From positions 171,255 through 235,254 of the forward strand of contig NZ_JAUKWP010000001.1 of NCBI RefSeq assembly GCF_030504545.1: a stretch of DNA of 64,000 bases. Reading direction: 5' to 3'. This DNA comes from Lactobacillus sp. YT155 (lineage in GTDB: Bacteria; Bacillota; Bacilli; Lactobacillales; Lactobacillaceae). The position numbers and the translations under genes were made by a program. Below, piece after piece: positions 29,990 to 40,276 of the stretch (within the stretch, counting starts at the first letter, position 1; each line of letters starts with the position of its first letter). Under the pieces are notes generated by a model that was not told the origin of the DNA, did not search any database, and saw only the letters and a program-made list of their open reading frames with translations.

Positions 29990-32251
29990 ATGATTAAAAC
30001 TAAAGCCCAAGAACAAAAACGTGTCGACACTGTTGCTAAAATTATTGATGAACAACTTGTTGAAACTCAAACCAAGATAGATGATGCAAAAAAGCGGACG
30101 AAAGAAATTGAAACCACTTATGGTGCCAATACTCGTGTTAATACTTTAGAAGTCGACGATCAAATGGAAACCAATGCTTCTGTTCAGCAGCAAAAGCAAT
30201 TAATCTCTATGGCTTTAGAAAACGAAACAGTCTTGAATCATAAAGACCGGCAATTAAAATCTCTGCAGGGATCTCCTTATTTTGGAAAAATCGAACTAAC
30301 TGAAGATGGGCAAGACCAGACTTTTTACATTGGGACAAGCACCCTTCAAGACAACAACAATGATTTCTTAATTCACGATTGGCGTGCTCCCATCTCCAGT
30401 CTTTATTACAACGGAACACTTGGTAAGGTTAAATACGAATTACCTAAAGAAACTAAAGAAGTTGAACTAACTTTAAAAAGACAATTCAATATCGTAGATA
30501 ACAAAATCAAAAATATGTTTGATACCAACGAAACCGTTGGTGATGAAATTCTACAAAATGCCCTTGGATCAAAAAGTAGCGAGTATATGAAAAATATCGT
30601 CGCTACTATTCAACAAGAACAGAACACAATCATCCGTGACACTACCTCCGACGTCCTTATCGTCCAAGGTGCTGCTGGCTCTGGTAAAACTTCTGCAATT
30701 CTTCAACGTGTGGCCTATTTGCTCTACCATAGTCGCAGTCAGTTAAACTCCGACAATATGATTCTCTTTTCACCTAATAAATTATTTAGTAATTATATTT
30801 CTCAAGTTTTGCCAAGTCTTGGTGAGAATAATATGCGTCAAGTTACCTTAGATGATTTCTTATCTCGGCGTTTGTATGGCGTGAAAGTTCAATCACTATT
30901 TGAACGTTTTGAAAAAGACCTCCACAGTCTTCCCGAAACCACTAAAGAAATTCGTAATCATAAGGAAAGTAAGTCATTCTTTTTAGATGTTAAACAATAT
31001 TTTAGTGACAATAATCTAAAACTAAATTTTGAAGATATCTACTTTGAAGATGAGATTTTCTTTAGTCATGAACATATTCAAAGTATTTTTGATTCTTTAA
31101 ATACACGTCTACCTATTGGCACCCGTTATCTTCAAACTAAAAATCAATTAATTAAAGAACTGAAAAAACGCATTAAGCTTGATGCCATGGACGAGTGGGT
31201 TCAAGACGAAATTGATAATCTAGACGACTTAACCTTTCAACAATTATTGAAGGATAATCAAATCGAAGACTCCGAGAAACAACGTGAATTCTTATCACAA
31301 AAATTTCTCAAAGAGCGTTATCGAACAATTTACAATGGTATTTTTAATGACTTCTATTGGAATCCTTATAAAGCTTATGCCAGCTTCTTAGAAGCTAATC
31401 AACCAAACTCCATCTCTTCAACTGCTTGGAAAATGATGATTGATAATCTTAACGATAATATTGAAGCTCATAAAATTGATTTGAGTGATGCCATCTTGGT
31501 GTTATTGATTCGTGATTTAATTACGCAAACCGGCACAAATTATAGTATTCAACAAATTTTTGTTGATGAAATGCAGGACTACCCAACTAGTGTCTTTGAA
31601 TATTTGAAATTTGCTTTTCCTAACAGTAAATTCACATTACTAGGTGACTTCTCACAAGATATTTTTGCTTCAACTTATGTAGAAAACAATCGGTTAGATA
31701 GCTTACAAGATATTTTTTCTGACAAAAAATGCCAGTTAATTACATTGAACCAGAGCTATCGTTCCACTGCAGACATCACCGACTTTGCTAAAGCCATCTT
31801 GCCTCATGGACAAAAAATCAAAACATTCTCCCGCAGTGGTAACCTTGTCCAGCTTAAACAATTTGTTGATGAGGATACTTATATTCAATCATTGCCTGAA
31901 CTTTATCATGAATTAACGAATCAAAATGATACTGTTGCTATACTGACTACTTCAAATGTTCGAGCAAAATATCTTTACGATCAACTAAAAGAGCACATTG
32001 ATGTTTCCTTAATCAGTGATCAAAATCGTAAGTTGAAATCCGGATTATTAATTTTGCCAATTTATCTTGCCAAAGGACTAGAATTCGATGCGGTAATTGC
32101 TGACAATATTAATCAAGACTTTAAAGAAAACCAACTTGATATTCTATATACTATTTTTACTAGAGCCATGCACGATTTAATAGTTACCAGTGTTGGCGAT
32201 TTTTCTCCAGTGCTTGATAAAATCGATTCGAAACTATACAAAAAAAGCTAG
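29990..32251 (+). CDS. helD: RNA polymerase recycling motor ATPase HelD
   Basis: 753 aa superfamily 1 helicase-like protein. The N-terminal helical arm (about 1-70, KRVDTVAKIIDEQLVETQTK) would enter the RNA polymerase secondary channel. Walker A is VQGAAGSGKTSAI near residue 223, Walker B is FVDEMQDYPTSV near 525, motif IV-like NQSYRSTADI near 590. HelD pulls RNA and DNA off stalled polymerase in Firmicutes. ATG after GGAGGG. UvrD-like helicases are the alternative, but the N-terminal arm and length favour HelD. Confidence 0.92.
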   Translation: MIKTKAQEQKRVDTVAKIIDEQLVETQTKIDDAKKRTKEIETTYGANTRVNTLEVDDQMETNASVQQQKQLISMALENETVLNHKDRQLKSLQGSPYFGKIELTEDGQDQTFYIGTSTLQDNNNDFLIHDWRAPISSLYYNGTLGKVKYELPKETKEVELTLKRQFNIVDNKIKNMFDTNETVGDEILQNALGSKSSEYMKNIVATIQQEQNTIIRDTTSDVLIVQGAAGSGKTSAILQRVAYLLYHSRSQLNSDNMILFSPNKLFSNYISQVLPSLGENNMRQVTLDDFLSRRLYGVKVQSLFERFEKDLHSLPETTKEIRNHKESKSFFLDVKQYFSDNNLKLNFEDIYFEDEIFFSHEHIQSIFDSLNTRLPIGTRYLQTKNQLIKELKKRIKLDAMDEWVQDEIDNLDDLTFQQLLKDNQIEDSEKQREFLSQKFLKERYRTIYNGIFNDFYWNPYKAYASFLEANQPNSISSTAWKMMIDNLNDNIEAHKIDLSDAILVLLIRDLITQTGTNYSIQQIFVDEMQDYPTSVFEYLKFAFPNSKFTLLGDFSQDIFASTYVENNRLDSLQDIFSDKKCQLITLNQSYRSTADITDFAKAILPHGQKIKTFSRSGNLVQLKQFVDEDTYIQSLPELYHELTNQNDTVAILTTSNVRAKYLYDQLKEHIDVSLISDQNRKLKSGLLILPIYLAKGLEFDAVIADNINQDFKENQLDILYTIFTRAMHDLIVTSVGDFSPVLDKIDSKLYKKS

Positions 32252-32272
32252 CCGCAGCTAGCTTTTTTTATT
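32240..32272. terminator. Bidirectional terminator after helD
   Basis: Stem AAAAAGCTAGC / GCTAGCTTTTT with loop CGCA, between convergent genes and overlapping the helD stop. Confidence 0.9.
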
Positions 32273-32273
32273 T

Positions 32274-32939
32274 TTAAACGATAATTGCTCCTAAGACATT
32301 ACTGAAAATAATCAATAGTAAGGTCACTTTGAAGTCACGAGTTCGACGGTAAATGATAGTGTAAACCATTCCCAATAGGAAATACAAAATAAATTCTTGA
32401 TAAGTGGTTGTCAAACTAATAATCGCTAGAACAATTCCACTCATAATCATTCCTAGAACGTATGAGGTTCCAGTGCGTTTACGCCAGAAGTAATTATATA
32501 AGAATACTTGAGAAACCATCGTTTGTTGATATGACAAAATTAGCACGTTAGCTGCCATATTGAACAAGAGAACTCTTTGATCACCACTCATGTAATAATC
32601 ATTATAGAATTTTGGCAAGTAACCTTTAATTTGTAAGACCGTAACTCCAATTCGAACCAGTCCAATCAATACGACAACTAGCATAATCACGCCGAATTTT
32701 TGTGAAACCGTATCACGAAAATAAATTTTCGGTTCTCTAAGAATAATTTCTTCAGTTCCTTGGCGATGTGACATAATCCAAGAACTTACGATTCCAAATA
32801 CTGCAAATACAGCTGCTATTTTTACATTTAACCCACTCTGGTCAACTGACGATTCTTTTAAAAAGGCAGTAATTCCAGCGAACAATAGCCAGAACACGTA
32901 ACGCGATACTGTAATTCCTTTTGATTCAACACTATTCAT
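32274..32939 (-). CDS. Degenerate CPBP-like membrane protein
   Basis: A 221-aa protein with six to seven predicted membrane helices. The region QQTMVSQVFLYNYFWRKR ... YFLLGMVYTIIYRRTRD...IIFSNVLGA lines up with the CPBP/Abi intramembrane protease core, but the EExxxR motif reads QT-x3-Q and the two His motifs are lost; only the late Asn in FSNV is kept. Proteolysis is therefore unlikely. The start at ATG 32939 has AGTAGG upstream; an ATG at 32966 lacks a ribosome site. Function unknown. Confidence 0.6.
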   Translation of the reverse strand: MNSVESKGITVSRYVFWLLFAGITAFLKESSVDQSGLNVKIAAVFAVFGIVSSWIMSHRQGTEEIILREPKIYFRDTVSQKFGVIMLVVVLIGLVRIGVTVLQIKGYLPKFYNDYYMSGDQRVLLFNMAANVLILSYQQTMVSQVFLYNYFWRKRTGTSYVLGMIMSGIVLAIISLTTTYQEFILYFLLGMVYTIIYRRTRDFKVTLLLIIFSNVLGAIIV

Positions 32940-33012
32940 AATAAATATACCTACTTTAGAAACCATTATACTTAAAGTATGTCAGTTGTTGGTCTTATCT
33001 TTATAGAAAATT

Positions 33013-33046
33013 AAAAAAAGAACTAATCGTTATTAGTTCTTTTTTA
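33013..33046 (-). terminator. Terminator of aldo/keto reductase gene
   Basis: Stem AGAACTAAT / ATTAGTTCT with short loop and flanking A/T runs, next to the reductase stop codon. Confidence 0.88.
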
Positions 33047-33047
33047 G

Positions 33048-33905
33048 TTAGTCAATTTTCTTTTGGGCTGATGCTTTAAGAAATTCCTCGTCATCAGGAC
33101 TGGTAGCGAACCTTTCACCAGTTTCTAACTGTTTGATTTGATTCATTTCGTCGTTTGACAATTCAAAGTCAAAAATATCAATATTTTCAGCTAGTCTTTG
33201 TTGATGAACTGATTTTGGAAAGACAATCGTATCACGTTGAATGTGCCAGCGAAGAATAACTTGAGCCACACTCTTATTATGATTTTCGGCAATTGTGGTT
33301 AAGACTTCGTTAGTCAAAATTGTGTTCTTTCCTTGTCCTAATGGACCCCAGGCTTCATGAGCAATGCCATTAGCTTTTAAGAAAGTACGTAACTCATCTT
33401 GTTGGAAGTATGGATGAGTTTCAACTTGATCAACTGCTGGAACAACTTCTGTTTGACTCATCAAATCTTCCAGATGGTGAATTTGGAAGTTGGAAACACC
33501 AATAGCTTTGATACGTCCAGCTTTATAAAGTTCTTCCATAGCTTTATAAGACTCTACATAGTTAGCAGTTGGCCAATGAATTAAGTATAGATCTAAATAA
33601 TCTAAATCTAGTTTCTTCATTGTCTTTTCAAATGCTGCTTTAGTCTCTTCGTATCCGTGTTCTGAATTCCATAGCTTAGAAGTAATGAACAAGTCTTTAC
33701 GATCAATTCCAGATTCTTTAATTGCTTCACCAAGCCACTCTTCGTTGCCATAATAAGCTGCTGTATCAATATGACGATACCCTGCTTCAAAAGCCCACTT
33801 GATAGCTTCCATGAATTCGGATTTTTCTTTCATTTTGTAGACACCTAATCCAAATTGCGGAATTTCAACACCATTATTTAATTTTACATTTGGTACATTT
33901 GTCAT
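33048..33905 (-). CDS. Aldo/keto reductase
   Basis: 285-aa NADPH-dependent TIM-barrel oxidoreductase of the 2,5-diketo-D-gluconate reductase type. Catalytic tetrad visible: Asp and Tyr in HIDTAAYYGNEEWLG, Lys in FITSKLWNSEHG, His in DLYLIHWPTAN. Cofactor end motif VFPKSVHQQRLAEN. ATG at 33905 after GGAGGT; the upstream open frame is leader. Aldehyde substrate unknown. Monocistronic. Confidence 0.92.
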   Translation of the reverse strand: MTNVPNVKLNNGVEIPQFGLGVYKMKEKSEFMEAIKWAFEAGYRHIDTAAYYGNEEWLGEAIKESGIDRKDLFITSKLWNSEHGYEETKAAFEKTMKKLDLDYLDLYLIHWPTANYVESYKAMEELYKAGRIKAIGVSNFQIHHLEDLMSQTEVVPAVDQVETHPYFQQDELRTFLKANGIAHEAWGPLGQGKNTILTNEVLTTIAENHNKSVAQVILRWHIQRDTIVFPKSVHQQRLAENIDIFDFELSNDEMNQIKQLETGERFATSPDDEEFLKASAQKKID

Positions 33906-33950
33906 AATTGTTACCTCCAACATGAATCATATTATATTACGCCAAAAAAC

Positions 33951-34493
33951 TCACTTATTTTGAATTAGTTCAGCAATTTTCTTCGTTGTATTAAAATTTC
34001 TAATCGTAATGTATTGATACTGCTCAGTACCGACAATCTTTGACCAGCGACTTCTACTGAAAGTCTTCAGTGGTGCCGTCCAAAAAATGAAGTTCTTGAA
34101 GTAATCAACCTGCTCAAATTCAGGTTTTCCTTTGCCAATTTCTGCAATCATTTTCTCACCAGTATAAGGAGCAATGACAAAAATGAGATTATTCTTATCT
34201 TCTTTATTGACACCAAACCACTCTGGCAAATTCTCCATCATTTCCAGATAGTCATTCGCGCTGATACAGTGAGCTAAAACATCACAATCAAATTCTTGTA
34301 GGATTACATCGTGAACTAACTGTTGAATTTCTTTTTCTGGGTAAGTAGATTCTAAAATAATATTTCCGGTATTTAGATACGTTGAAACATTTTCAAACTT
34401 GGTTGCAAGGACTTCTTTCAACTCTGCCATTGGCACTTTGTTCTTACCACCAACATTGATTCCTCGCAATAATACGATATATTTTGTCATCAT
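33951..34493 (-). CDS. DUF1697 family protein
   Basis: A 180-aa soluble protein with the family start KYIVLLRGINVGGKNKVPMAELK and STYLNTGNIILES, ending RSRWSKIVGTEQYQYITIRNFNT. Function unknown in the literature I know. Its ATG overlaps the upstream gene stop (ATGA), so they are co-translated. Confidence 0.88.
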   Translation of the reverse strand: MMTKYIVLLRGINVGGKNKVPMAELKEVLATKFENVSTYLNTGNIILESTYPEKEIQQLVHDVILQEFDCDVLAHCISANDYLEMMENLPEWFGVNKEDKNNLIFVIAPYTGEKMIAEIGKGKPEFEQVDYFKNFIFWTAPLKTFSRSRWSKIVGTEQYQYITIRNFNTTKKIAELIQNK

Positions 34494-35134
34494 TTCTTTC
34501 CTTGACGATACAAATTAATCGTCTTATATCCTTGCTTTAAAATATCTGTCATTTCTTCAAGATGTTTTTGTTGAGTTGTCTCAGTCTTTGCACTATACAC
34601 ATATCTTGCCCAATCTTTTTGATATCCTGGAGTTAATTCATCAAACAACTTTCGAGTCTTATCATCAAGTTGTTTCATTAATTCAGGAATAAACTTCTTG
34701 TAGTCATCCACTCGTCCATCTTTTTTGTATACTTCATGTTTTGCGGTTTTTTTCAAAGCCACTAAAGTGAAGTTATCATCGTATTTCACCATTCGGTTGA
34801 ATTTGAGAAGACTTCCTTTAGGGTATCCAGCGTCATCCACTTCCAGCATTGGAAAAATTTCATCACGATGTACGTACGAATCATATAGTTTGTTACCTTT
34901 TTTGGCGTAGGCAAATGCTAGCAATCCACCTTCCTTAATTAAATCTTCCGTCTGCTCGAAATAGTCTTTCATTTCACCAATATTTTTTACAAAAATGATC
35001 ATTAATTCCGTTAATTCAAGTTGATCGATTTTTGCCTTCAAATCTTTTACTAAAGAATCATTAATTGAATTAATGACAATTGGATTTTGATATTTTTCTA
35101 GTTTTAATTTCTCAACTACTGTCTTTTCAGCCAT
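34490..35134 (-). CDS. YdeI/OmpD-associated-like protein
   Basis: 214 aa, soluble. The N-terminal part (about 1-105) looks like a small DUF3052-type domain; the C-terminal part (about 130-205: DELTPGYQKDWARYVYSAKT, EEMTDILKQGYKTINLYRQ) matches the OmdA/YdeI family of small proteins seen in stress and peptide-resistance contexts. Function unproven. Coupled to the DUF1697 gene by a 4-nt overlap. Confidence 0.7.
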   Translation of the reverse strand: MAEKTVVEKLKLEKYQNPIVINSINDSLVKDLKAKIDQLELTELMIIFVKNIGEMKDYFEQTEDLIKEGGLLAFAYAKKGNKLYDSYVHRDEIFPMLEVDDAGYPKGSLLKFNRMVKYDDNFTLVALKKTAKHEVYKKDGRVDDYKKFIPELMKQLDDKTRKLFDELTPGYQKDWARYVYSAKTETTQQKHLEEMTDILKQGYKTINLYRQGKK

Positions 35135-35216
35135 GGGTTTTCCCTAAAAATTTTTCTTTCATTATAGCATGTGGCTGGCAATCTTCTAAAATGTAATAAC
35201 CATCTCTGTCCAAATA

Positions 35217-35257
35217 AAAAAGAGCAACTTCTCCCGAAGCCACTCTTCTTTTTTTAT
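35217..35257 (-). terminator. Terminator of ABC exporter operon
   Basis: On the minus strand GAGTGGCTTC-GGGA-GAAGTTGCTC can pair through G-U pairs and is followed by a T-run; it comes directly after the exporter stop. Confidence 0.8.
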
Positions 35258-35258
35258 T

Positions 35259-37040
35259 CTATTCGAAGACAAATTGATTATTATACAATTCAGCATAAAA
35301 GCCATTTTCTTTCATTAATTCTTCGTGGTTTCCTTCTTCGATGATTTCACCATACTTAAGCACAATAATACGATCTGCATTTAAGATAGTTTTCAATCGA
35401 TGGGCAATAACAAAACTTGTTCGTCCTTTAATCACGTTATTCATTGCTTTTTGAATTCTTGCTTCCGTAACTGTATCAACGTTACTTGTTGCTTCATCAA
35501 GAATTAACAATGATGGGTCAGTCAAAATAGTTCTGGCAATACTAATCAATTGTTTTTGACCAGTACTGAAAATATTGTTTTCTTCACTTACCTTAGTGTC
35601 ATAGCCCTTTTCCAAGGTTTCTACAAAGCTATGGATATGTGCTTGCTTAGCAGCTGCAATGACTTCTTCATCTGTTGCATCTGGCTTACCAAAAGCAATA
35701 TTTTCACGAATTGTACCACTGAACAGAACTGATTCTTGTAGAACAATTCCGACATGTGATCTTAATGACCCTAAATCAAGGTCACGAATATCAACATCAT
35801 CGAACTTCACTGAACCTTTATTTACATCATAGAAACGATTCATTAGGTTCATAACAGTTGTTTTTCCTGATCCAGTAGGACCAACCAGAGCAATCATTTG
35901 TCCTTTATCAACTTGGATATTAACATCCTTTAAGATTGGTTTGTCAGGTAAATATTGGAAGTCAACATTCTCCAACTTAATATCTTTTTCAACACCATCT
36001 ATTTGAATTCCGTTAGGAGGATTTACCTCTTCGGTTTCATCAAGCATTTCATCAACACGTCTAGCACCGGTGATAGCTAGCTGAATCATACTGTATGAAG
36101 ATGCAAGTTGAGCAATTTGATTATAGAACTGCTGTGAATATTGAACGAAAGTTACCACTAATCCTAGCGCAACTGTCTTATCAATATCACCATGAACTGC
36201 CAAATAACTACCAAAGAAAATAACAATCGCCGTATTCACTAAGGACATCCCTTGCATAACTGGGAAAATCATTCCTGAGTAAATTTGACCTTTCAAGGTT
36301 GCTTTACGAACCTGTTCATTATGAACCTTGAAACCTTCGACTGTTTCTTCTTGTAGAGAATTAGTGATAATTATTTTTTGACCAGTGATTCTTTCATTGA
36401 TATAACCGTTAAGCTTACCAACTTCATCTTGCTGAATATCAACATACTTACGAGCTTTGACAATAATGAAAGCTGCCAAGATGATTGACACTGGTACACT
36501 CGCAATCGTCACCCATGCTAGTTGTGCATTCTTATCGAACATCATAATCAATAACCCAATTAAAAGAGCAATTCCGGTCATTAATTGTGATAGAACTTGG
36601 TTCATCGCATTATAGATGTTATCCAAATCAGATGTAAATCTACTTAAGATATCACCGTCAGACTTGCGATCAAAGAATGCTACGGTCAATTTTTGAAGTT
36701 TTGAGAACAATCCAGTTCTCATCTCATTAGTTGACTTAGCGATTGAGATAGATAGAACAATTGATTGAATAAAGTTTGCTAACGCATTAAATACGTAGTA
36801 AAGAAGTAGTGACCAAATCACACCGATAAATAAGTCCCAGGCGTGATCTGCTCCTGGCGCATGAGTCATTTTGATTCCTGCATAACTCACCAACTTGTTC
36901 AAAGCATCACCAATAAATACTGGTGCTTGAACTTGTAAGTACACAGCAATAACTGTCATCACAAGTGCGACAAGGAAAGATAACTTATATTGTTTTAAAT
37001 AACGATAGAAAAATTTCATCGAGTCTCTAAATTCATGCAT
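35259..37040 (-). CDS. ABC exporter half-transporter, subunit B (canonical catalytic site)
   Basis: 593 aa: six membrane helices (about 1-320) and a nucleotide-binding domain. Walker [13 protein letters not shown], Walker [13 protein letters not shown] with catalytic Glu, and switch His in VIAHRLKT are intact, but the signature reads STGQKQ instead of SGGQ. This complements the partner, whose catalytic residues are altered, a hallmark of heterodimeric exporters such as LmrCD, EfrAB or YfiBC. The start overlaps the partner stop (TAATG). Likely multidrug or lipid-linked substrate; not determinable here. Confidence 0.88.
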   Translation of the reverse strand: MHEFRDSMKFFYRYLKQYKLSFLVALVMTVIAVYLQVQAPVFIGDALNKLVSYAGIKMTHAPGADHAWDLFIGVIWSLLLYYVFNALANFIQSIVLSISIAKSTNEMRTGLFSKLQKLTVAFFDRKSDGDILSRFTSDLDNIYNAMNQVLSQLMTGIALLIGLLIMMFDKNAQLAWVTIASVPVSIILAAFIIVKARKYVDIQQDEVGKLNGYINERITGQKIIITNSLQEETVEGFKVHNEQVRKATLKGQIYSGMIFPVMQGMSLVNTAIVIFFGSYLAVHGDIDKTVALGLVVTFVQYSQQFYNQIAQLASSYSMIQLAITGARRVDEMLDETEEVNPPNGIQIDGVEKDIKLENVDFQYLPDKPILKDVNIQVDKGQMIALVGPTGSGKTTVMNLMNRFYDVNKGSVKFDDVDIRDLDLGSLRSHVGIVLQESVLFSGTIRENIAFGKPDATDEEVIAAAKQAHIHSFVETLEKGYDTKVSEENNIFSTGQKQLISIARTILTDPSLLILDEATSNVDTVTEARIQKAMNNVIKGRTSFVIAHRLKTILNADRIIVLKYGEIIEEGNHEELMKENGFYAELYNNQFVFE

Positions 37041-38752
37041 TATTTATCTCTCCTTCCTTTTTGAGTTTCAAAGATTTCTGAGTAAATATCATTACCTTCG
37101 ACTAACTCTTTATGAGTACCAACACCAACTAATTCACCATCATTCATAACCAAAATCTTGTCAGCATTTACCACTGAGGAAATTTTTTCAGCAATGATGA
37201 ACTTAGTAGTTCCAGTCATCTTATCAAGAGCTTCTTTAACTAGTTTTTCGGATTTAGCATCCAAAGCACTAGTTGAATCGTCTAATATCAATACCTTAGG
37301 AGTTCCAATAACACCACGGGCAATTGATAGACGTTGTTTTTGTCCACCAGAGAAGTTAGCACTACGCTCTTCAACGATGTCATCATATTTTTCTGGTCTT
37401 TCTTCGATAAATTCTTCAGCTTGAGAAATCTTAGCAGCACGTTGCATATCTTCCACGGTTGCATCAGATTTTCCTTGCTTCAAATTATCAGCAATTGTTC
37501 CAGAGAACAAAATAGCTTTTTGTAGAACCATGGCAACAGATGAATGAAGATTATGTTCATTTAGTTGCTTAACATCTTTACCACCAATCTTGATTGAACC
37601 TTTTTGAGGATCAAACAATCTTGGAATTAATTGGGCTAGAGTTGATTTACCAGAACCAGTTGCGCCAACAATTCCGACCATTTCACCAGGCTCAACTGAG
37701 AATGAAATATTCTTAAGTGTATCTTGGTCTTCACCAAAATATCTGAAACTGACATTATCGAATTCAACTGATCCATCTAAATCATAGTCAGGAGCATCGA
37801 CAAAAGTAATATCAGGTTGTGTGTTCATAATTTCATTGATACGTTTGATCGAGATAGCAGCACGTGAAGCTCCCATCATCATCATTCCACCCATGATGAT
37901 AGACATCATGATTTGCATCAAGTAGTTCATAAATGAAGCAATAGCAGCAACTGCTTGTGGATCACTATCAACTAAATTACCAACAAAGTAAATTGAAGCT
38001 ACAACTGCTAAGTTAGCTACCAACATAAATGCTGGAATCATGATTGAGAATAAAATTCCAACTGAAGCTGTATGTTTTTCTAGTTCATCACTAGTTTCTT
38101 TAAATTTCTTATCTTGATTTTCTTCTTGCACGAAAGACTTAACAATTCGAACACCCATTAAGTTTTCTTTAGCAAGATTATTGGTGCGATCAATTAATCG
38201 TTGAATGGCCCCAAAATGTTTTCCCATTCTTCCAAATGATAGGAAAGTAATCACAAAAACCAAAATAACTAAGACAACGATAATCCACCAAAGACTAGGA
38301 ATCGAGTTCATGGCTAAGACAAAACTTCCTATAAATAAGAAAGGAATTCTAATGATAGTTTGTAGAACCATCATTATTAAGTTTTGAACTTGGTTCATAT
38401 CGTTAGTTAGACGAACAGCTAAATTACCAGCAGAGAATTTTTCGATATTTCCAAATGAGAATGTTTGAATTTTCTTAAAAGCAGTCTCACGAATATCAGC
38501 AATCATTCCTTGAGCTGTACTTGCGGAAGCTATTGTATTAATAACTCCTGCTATTAGTCCAATCGTAGCAATTACTAGAAGATAAATTCCATAATGATTA
38601 ACATCATTTTGGTCTTCCTTCATGATTGCCTCCAAAATATTCTGTAGTAATTTAGGTTGCCATAAAGTAGCAACGACAGAACAAGCTGTTGCAATAATAG
38701 ATACTAATAAAATACCTATGTATGGTTTGACATGTTGCTTTAATAAAGACAC
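37040..38752 (-). CDS. ABC exporter half-transporter, subunit A (degenerate catalytic site)
   Basis: 570 aa: six membrane helices, then Walker [13 protein letters not shown], canonical signature [11 protein letters not shown], but Walker B ends [10 protein letters not shown] (Asp for the catalytic Glu) and the switch region reads IIAEKISS, lacking His. This is the degenerate partner of a heterodimer. GTG at 38752 chosen: GAGAG lies 8 nt upstream and the sequence then begins [12 protein letters not shown]; the longer frame (to 38833) runs into the promoter. First gene of the two-gene operon. Confidence 0.87.
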   Translation of the reverse strand: MSLLKQHVKPYIGILLVSIIATACSVVATLWQPKLLQNILEAIMKEDQNDVNHYGIYLLVIATIGLIAGVINTIASASTAQGMIADIRETAFKKIQTFSFGNIEKFSAGNLAVRLTNDMNQVQNLIMMVLQTIIRIPFLFIGSFVLAMNSIPSLWWIIVVLVILVFVITFLSFGRMGKHFGAIQRLIDRTNNLAKENLMGVRIVKSFVQEENQDKKFKETSDELEKHTASVGILFSIMIPAFMLVANLAVVASIYFVGNLVDSDPQAVAAIASFMNYLMQIMMSIIMGGMMMMGASRAAISIKRINEIMNTQPDITFVDAPDYDLDGSVEFDNVSFRYFGEDQDTLKNISFSVEPGEMVGIVGATGSGKSTLAQLIPRLFDPQKGSIKIGGKDVKQLNEHNLHSSVAMVLQKAILFSGTIADNLKQGKSDATVEDMQRAAKISQAEEFIEERPEKYDDIVEERSANFSGGQKQRLSIARGVIGTPKVLILDDSTSALDAKSEKLVKEALDKMTGTTKFIIAEKISSVVNADKILVMNDGELVGVGTHKELVEGNDIYSEIFETQKGRRDK

Positions 38753-38801
38753 CAAATCAACTCTCTTTCCTATAGATTTGACACTTTGTATCAGAGTTAC
38801 T

Positions 38802-38830
38802 ATTCTAATACCGCATATCACATTTATCAA
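38802..38830 (-). promoter_or_regulatory. Promoter of ABC exporter operon
   Basis: Minus strand TTGATA (38825-38830), 17 nt, TAGAAT (38802-38807). ACACATATT at about 38830-38838 recurs inverted (AATATGTGT) near 38930, a possible operator pair. Confidence 0.55.
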
Positions 38831-38988
38831 CACATATTTTCAATAAAACAGAATTATTTCGTGATAATTGAAATTATGTAATAACAATATGAATAGCATT
38901 TTATAATTATATACTGTGTGTGTCAAGGTAATATGTGTGAAAAATGAAAAAATTATCAATAAATTCAACCATTAATATTTATGAAAAA

Positions 38989-38997
38989 TGCTATACT
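38989..38997 (+). promoter_or_regulatory. Extended -10 promoter of glycosyltransferase gene
   Basis: TGCTATACT is an extended -10 (TGnTATAAT-like) with no good -35; start expected near 39004, about 27 nt before the ATG. Confidence 0.55.
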
Positions 38998-39030
38998 ATA
39001 GCTAGTGTACATATAAGTAGAGGAGACACC

Positions 39031-39972
39031 ATGAAACTTTCTGTAATTGTTCCTTGTTATAACGAGGAACCAACAATTCCCATCTTTTATGAAGAATTAC
39101 AAAAAATTCAAACTCAAATTAAATATCAATTAGAATATATTTTTGTTAACGATGGTTCAAAAGATAAAACCCTAGCTGAACTACGTAAGCTCGCTAGTGA
39201 ACATGACAATGTTCGCTACATTTCCTTTTCGAGAAACTTTGGCAAAGAATCTGCACTCTATGCTGGATTACAAGCCTCAACTGGTGAACTAGTGACAGTT
39301 ATGGATGTCGACTTACAAGACCCACCAGAGTTAATTCCCGAAATGATTGACTTAATTGAAAACGATGACTACGATTGTGTAGCAACTCGCCGTGAAAATC
39401 GCGACGGTGAACCTATTATCCGTAGTTTCTTCGCTAGAAAGTTCTATCAAATAATTAACAAGATATCTGATACAAAAATGGTCAATGGTGCTCGTGATTA
39501 CCGTTTAATGACTCGCCAAATGGTTGACTCAATTCTTGAATTGTCCGAAACAAATCGTTTTTCTAAAGGATTATTCAGTTGGGTAGGTTTCAAGACAAAA
39601 TTTATTTCATTTACTAATCGTGAACGCGTTGCCGGCGAAACATCTTGGTCTTTTTGGAAACTCTTAAAATACGCTATTAATGGTATTTCTGATTTTTCAA
39701 GTGCTCCATTACATCTCGCTACTTGGAGTGGTGGTTTATTTTCAACTTTAGCCGGTATTGGAATTATTTGGATTATTATTCGAAAAATTCTCTCACCGGA
39801 AATTGCTATTAGTGGTTGGTCATCAATCATCGCCTTGATTCTTTTCATTGGTGGAATTCAATTACTCTGCTTAGGAATTTTAGGCGAGTATATTGGTAAA
39901 ATTTTTAACGAAACTAAAAACCGTCCCATCTATATTGTTAAAGAAACAGAAAAAAGCAATCCTGAAAAATAG
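39031..39972 (+). CDS. GT2 family glycosyltransferase, bactoprenol type (GtrB/CsbB-like)
   Basis: 313 aa. GT-A catalytic domain (about 1-225) with LSVIVPCYNEE at the start, FVNDGSKDKTL and metal-binding DVDLQDPPELIPEM; RFSKGLFSWVGFKT and GETSWSFWKLL follow. Two C-terminal membrane helices (about 235-260 and 268-292). Such enzymes load a sugar onto undecaprenyl phosphate for later transfer to wall teichoic or lipoteichoic acid. ATG at 39031 after GAGGAG. No flippase or GT-C partner is adjacent. Confidence 0.9.
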   Translation: MKLSVIVPCYNEEPTIPIFYEELQKIQTQIKYQLEYIFVNDGSKDKTLAELRKLASEHDNVRYISFSRNFGKESALYAGLQASTGELVTVMDVDLQDPPELIPEMIDLIENDDYDCVATRRENRDGEPIIRSFFARKFYQIINKISDTKMVNGARDYRLMTRQMVDSILELSETNRFSKGLFSWVGFKTKFISFTNRERVAGETSWSFWKLLKYAINGISDFSSAPLHLATWSGGLFSTLAGIGIIWIIIRKILSPEIAISGWSSIIALILFIGGIQLLCLGILGEYIGKIFNETKNRPIYIVKETEKSNPEK

Positions 39973-39985
39973 GATTGCTTTTTTT
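39950..39985. terminator. Bidirectional terminator after glycosyltransferase gene
   Basis: Stem AAAAAGCAATCCT / AGGATTGCTTTTT (39951-39963, 39971-39983); the stop codon is in the loop. It also serves the convergent small membrane gene. Confidence 0.9.
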
Positions 39986-40265
39986 AAATGATAAATGATA
40001 GCCCGATAACTGCTAAACCTAGAAGAAAGATAATCATTCCGGTAGCTCGTAATTTAGTTTTATTCTGGTTTTGTTTAATCAATGCTTCAACAATGTCGCC
40101 TCTTAGTTTAAAACTGACCAGGTAACCGACGAAGCTGACACTGATTCCAAATAAGATTAATGCATTTTTTTCTTGTTCAATATTTTGTGAGTAGCCTAAA
40201 ATTCCAATTAAAATAAGTTCTAAAATTAAAATTGAAAAAATAGCTGACTTACTTATCCATTTCAC
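39984..40265 (-). CDS. Small membrane protein of unknown function (93 aa)
   Basis: 93 aa with three hydrophobic helices (about 6-24, 35-50, 73-93) and a charged loop between the second and third. No family recognised. It is on the same strand as the DUF1801 gene, 11 bases after its stop, so they probably form an operon. Confidence 0.65.
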   Translation of the reverse strand: MKWISKSAIFSILILELILIGILGYSQNIEQEKNALILFGISVSFVGYLVSFKLRGDIVEALIKQNQNKTKLRATGMIIFLLGLAVIGLSFII

Positions 40266-40276
40266 TCTTTATTTCC

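Noticed and set aside
29735-29990. Considered a small ORF in the trpS leader (60 codons, plus strand)
   Set aside because: It lies antisense to T-box sequence, has no ribosome site, and the T-box signature explains the conservation.
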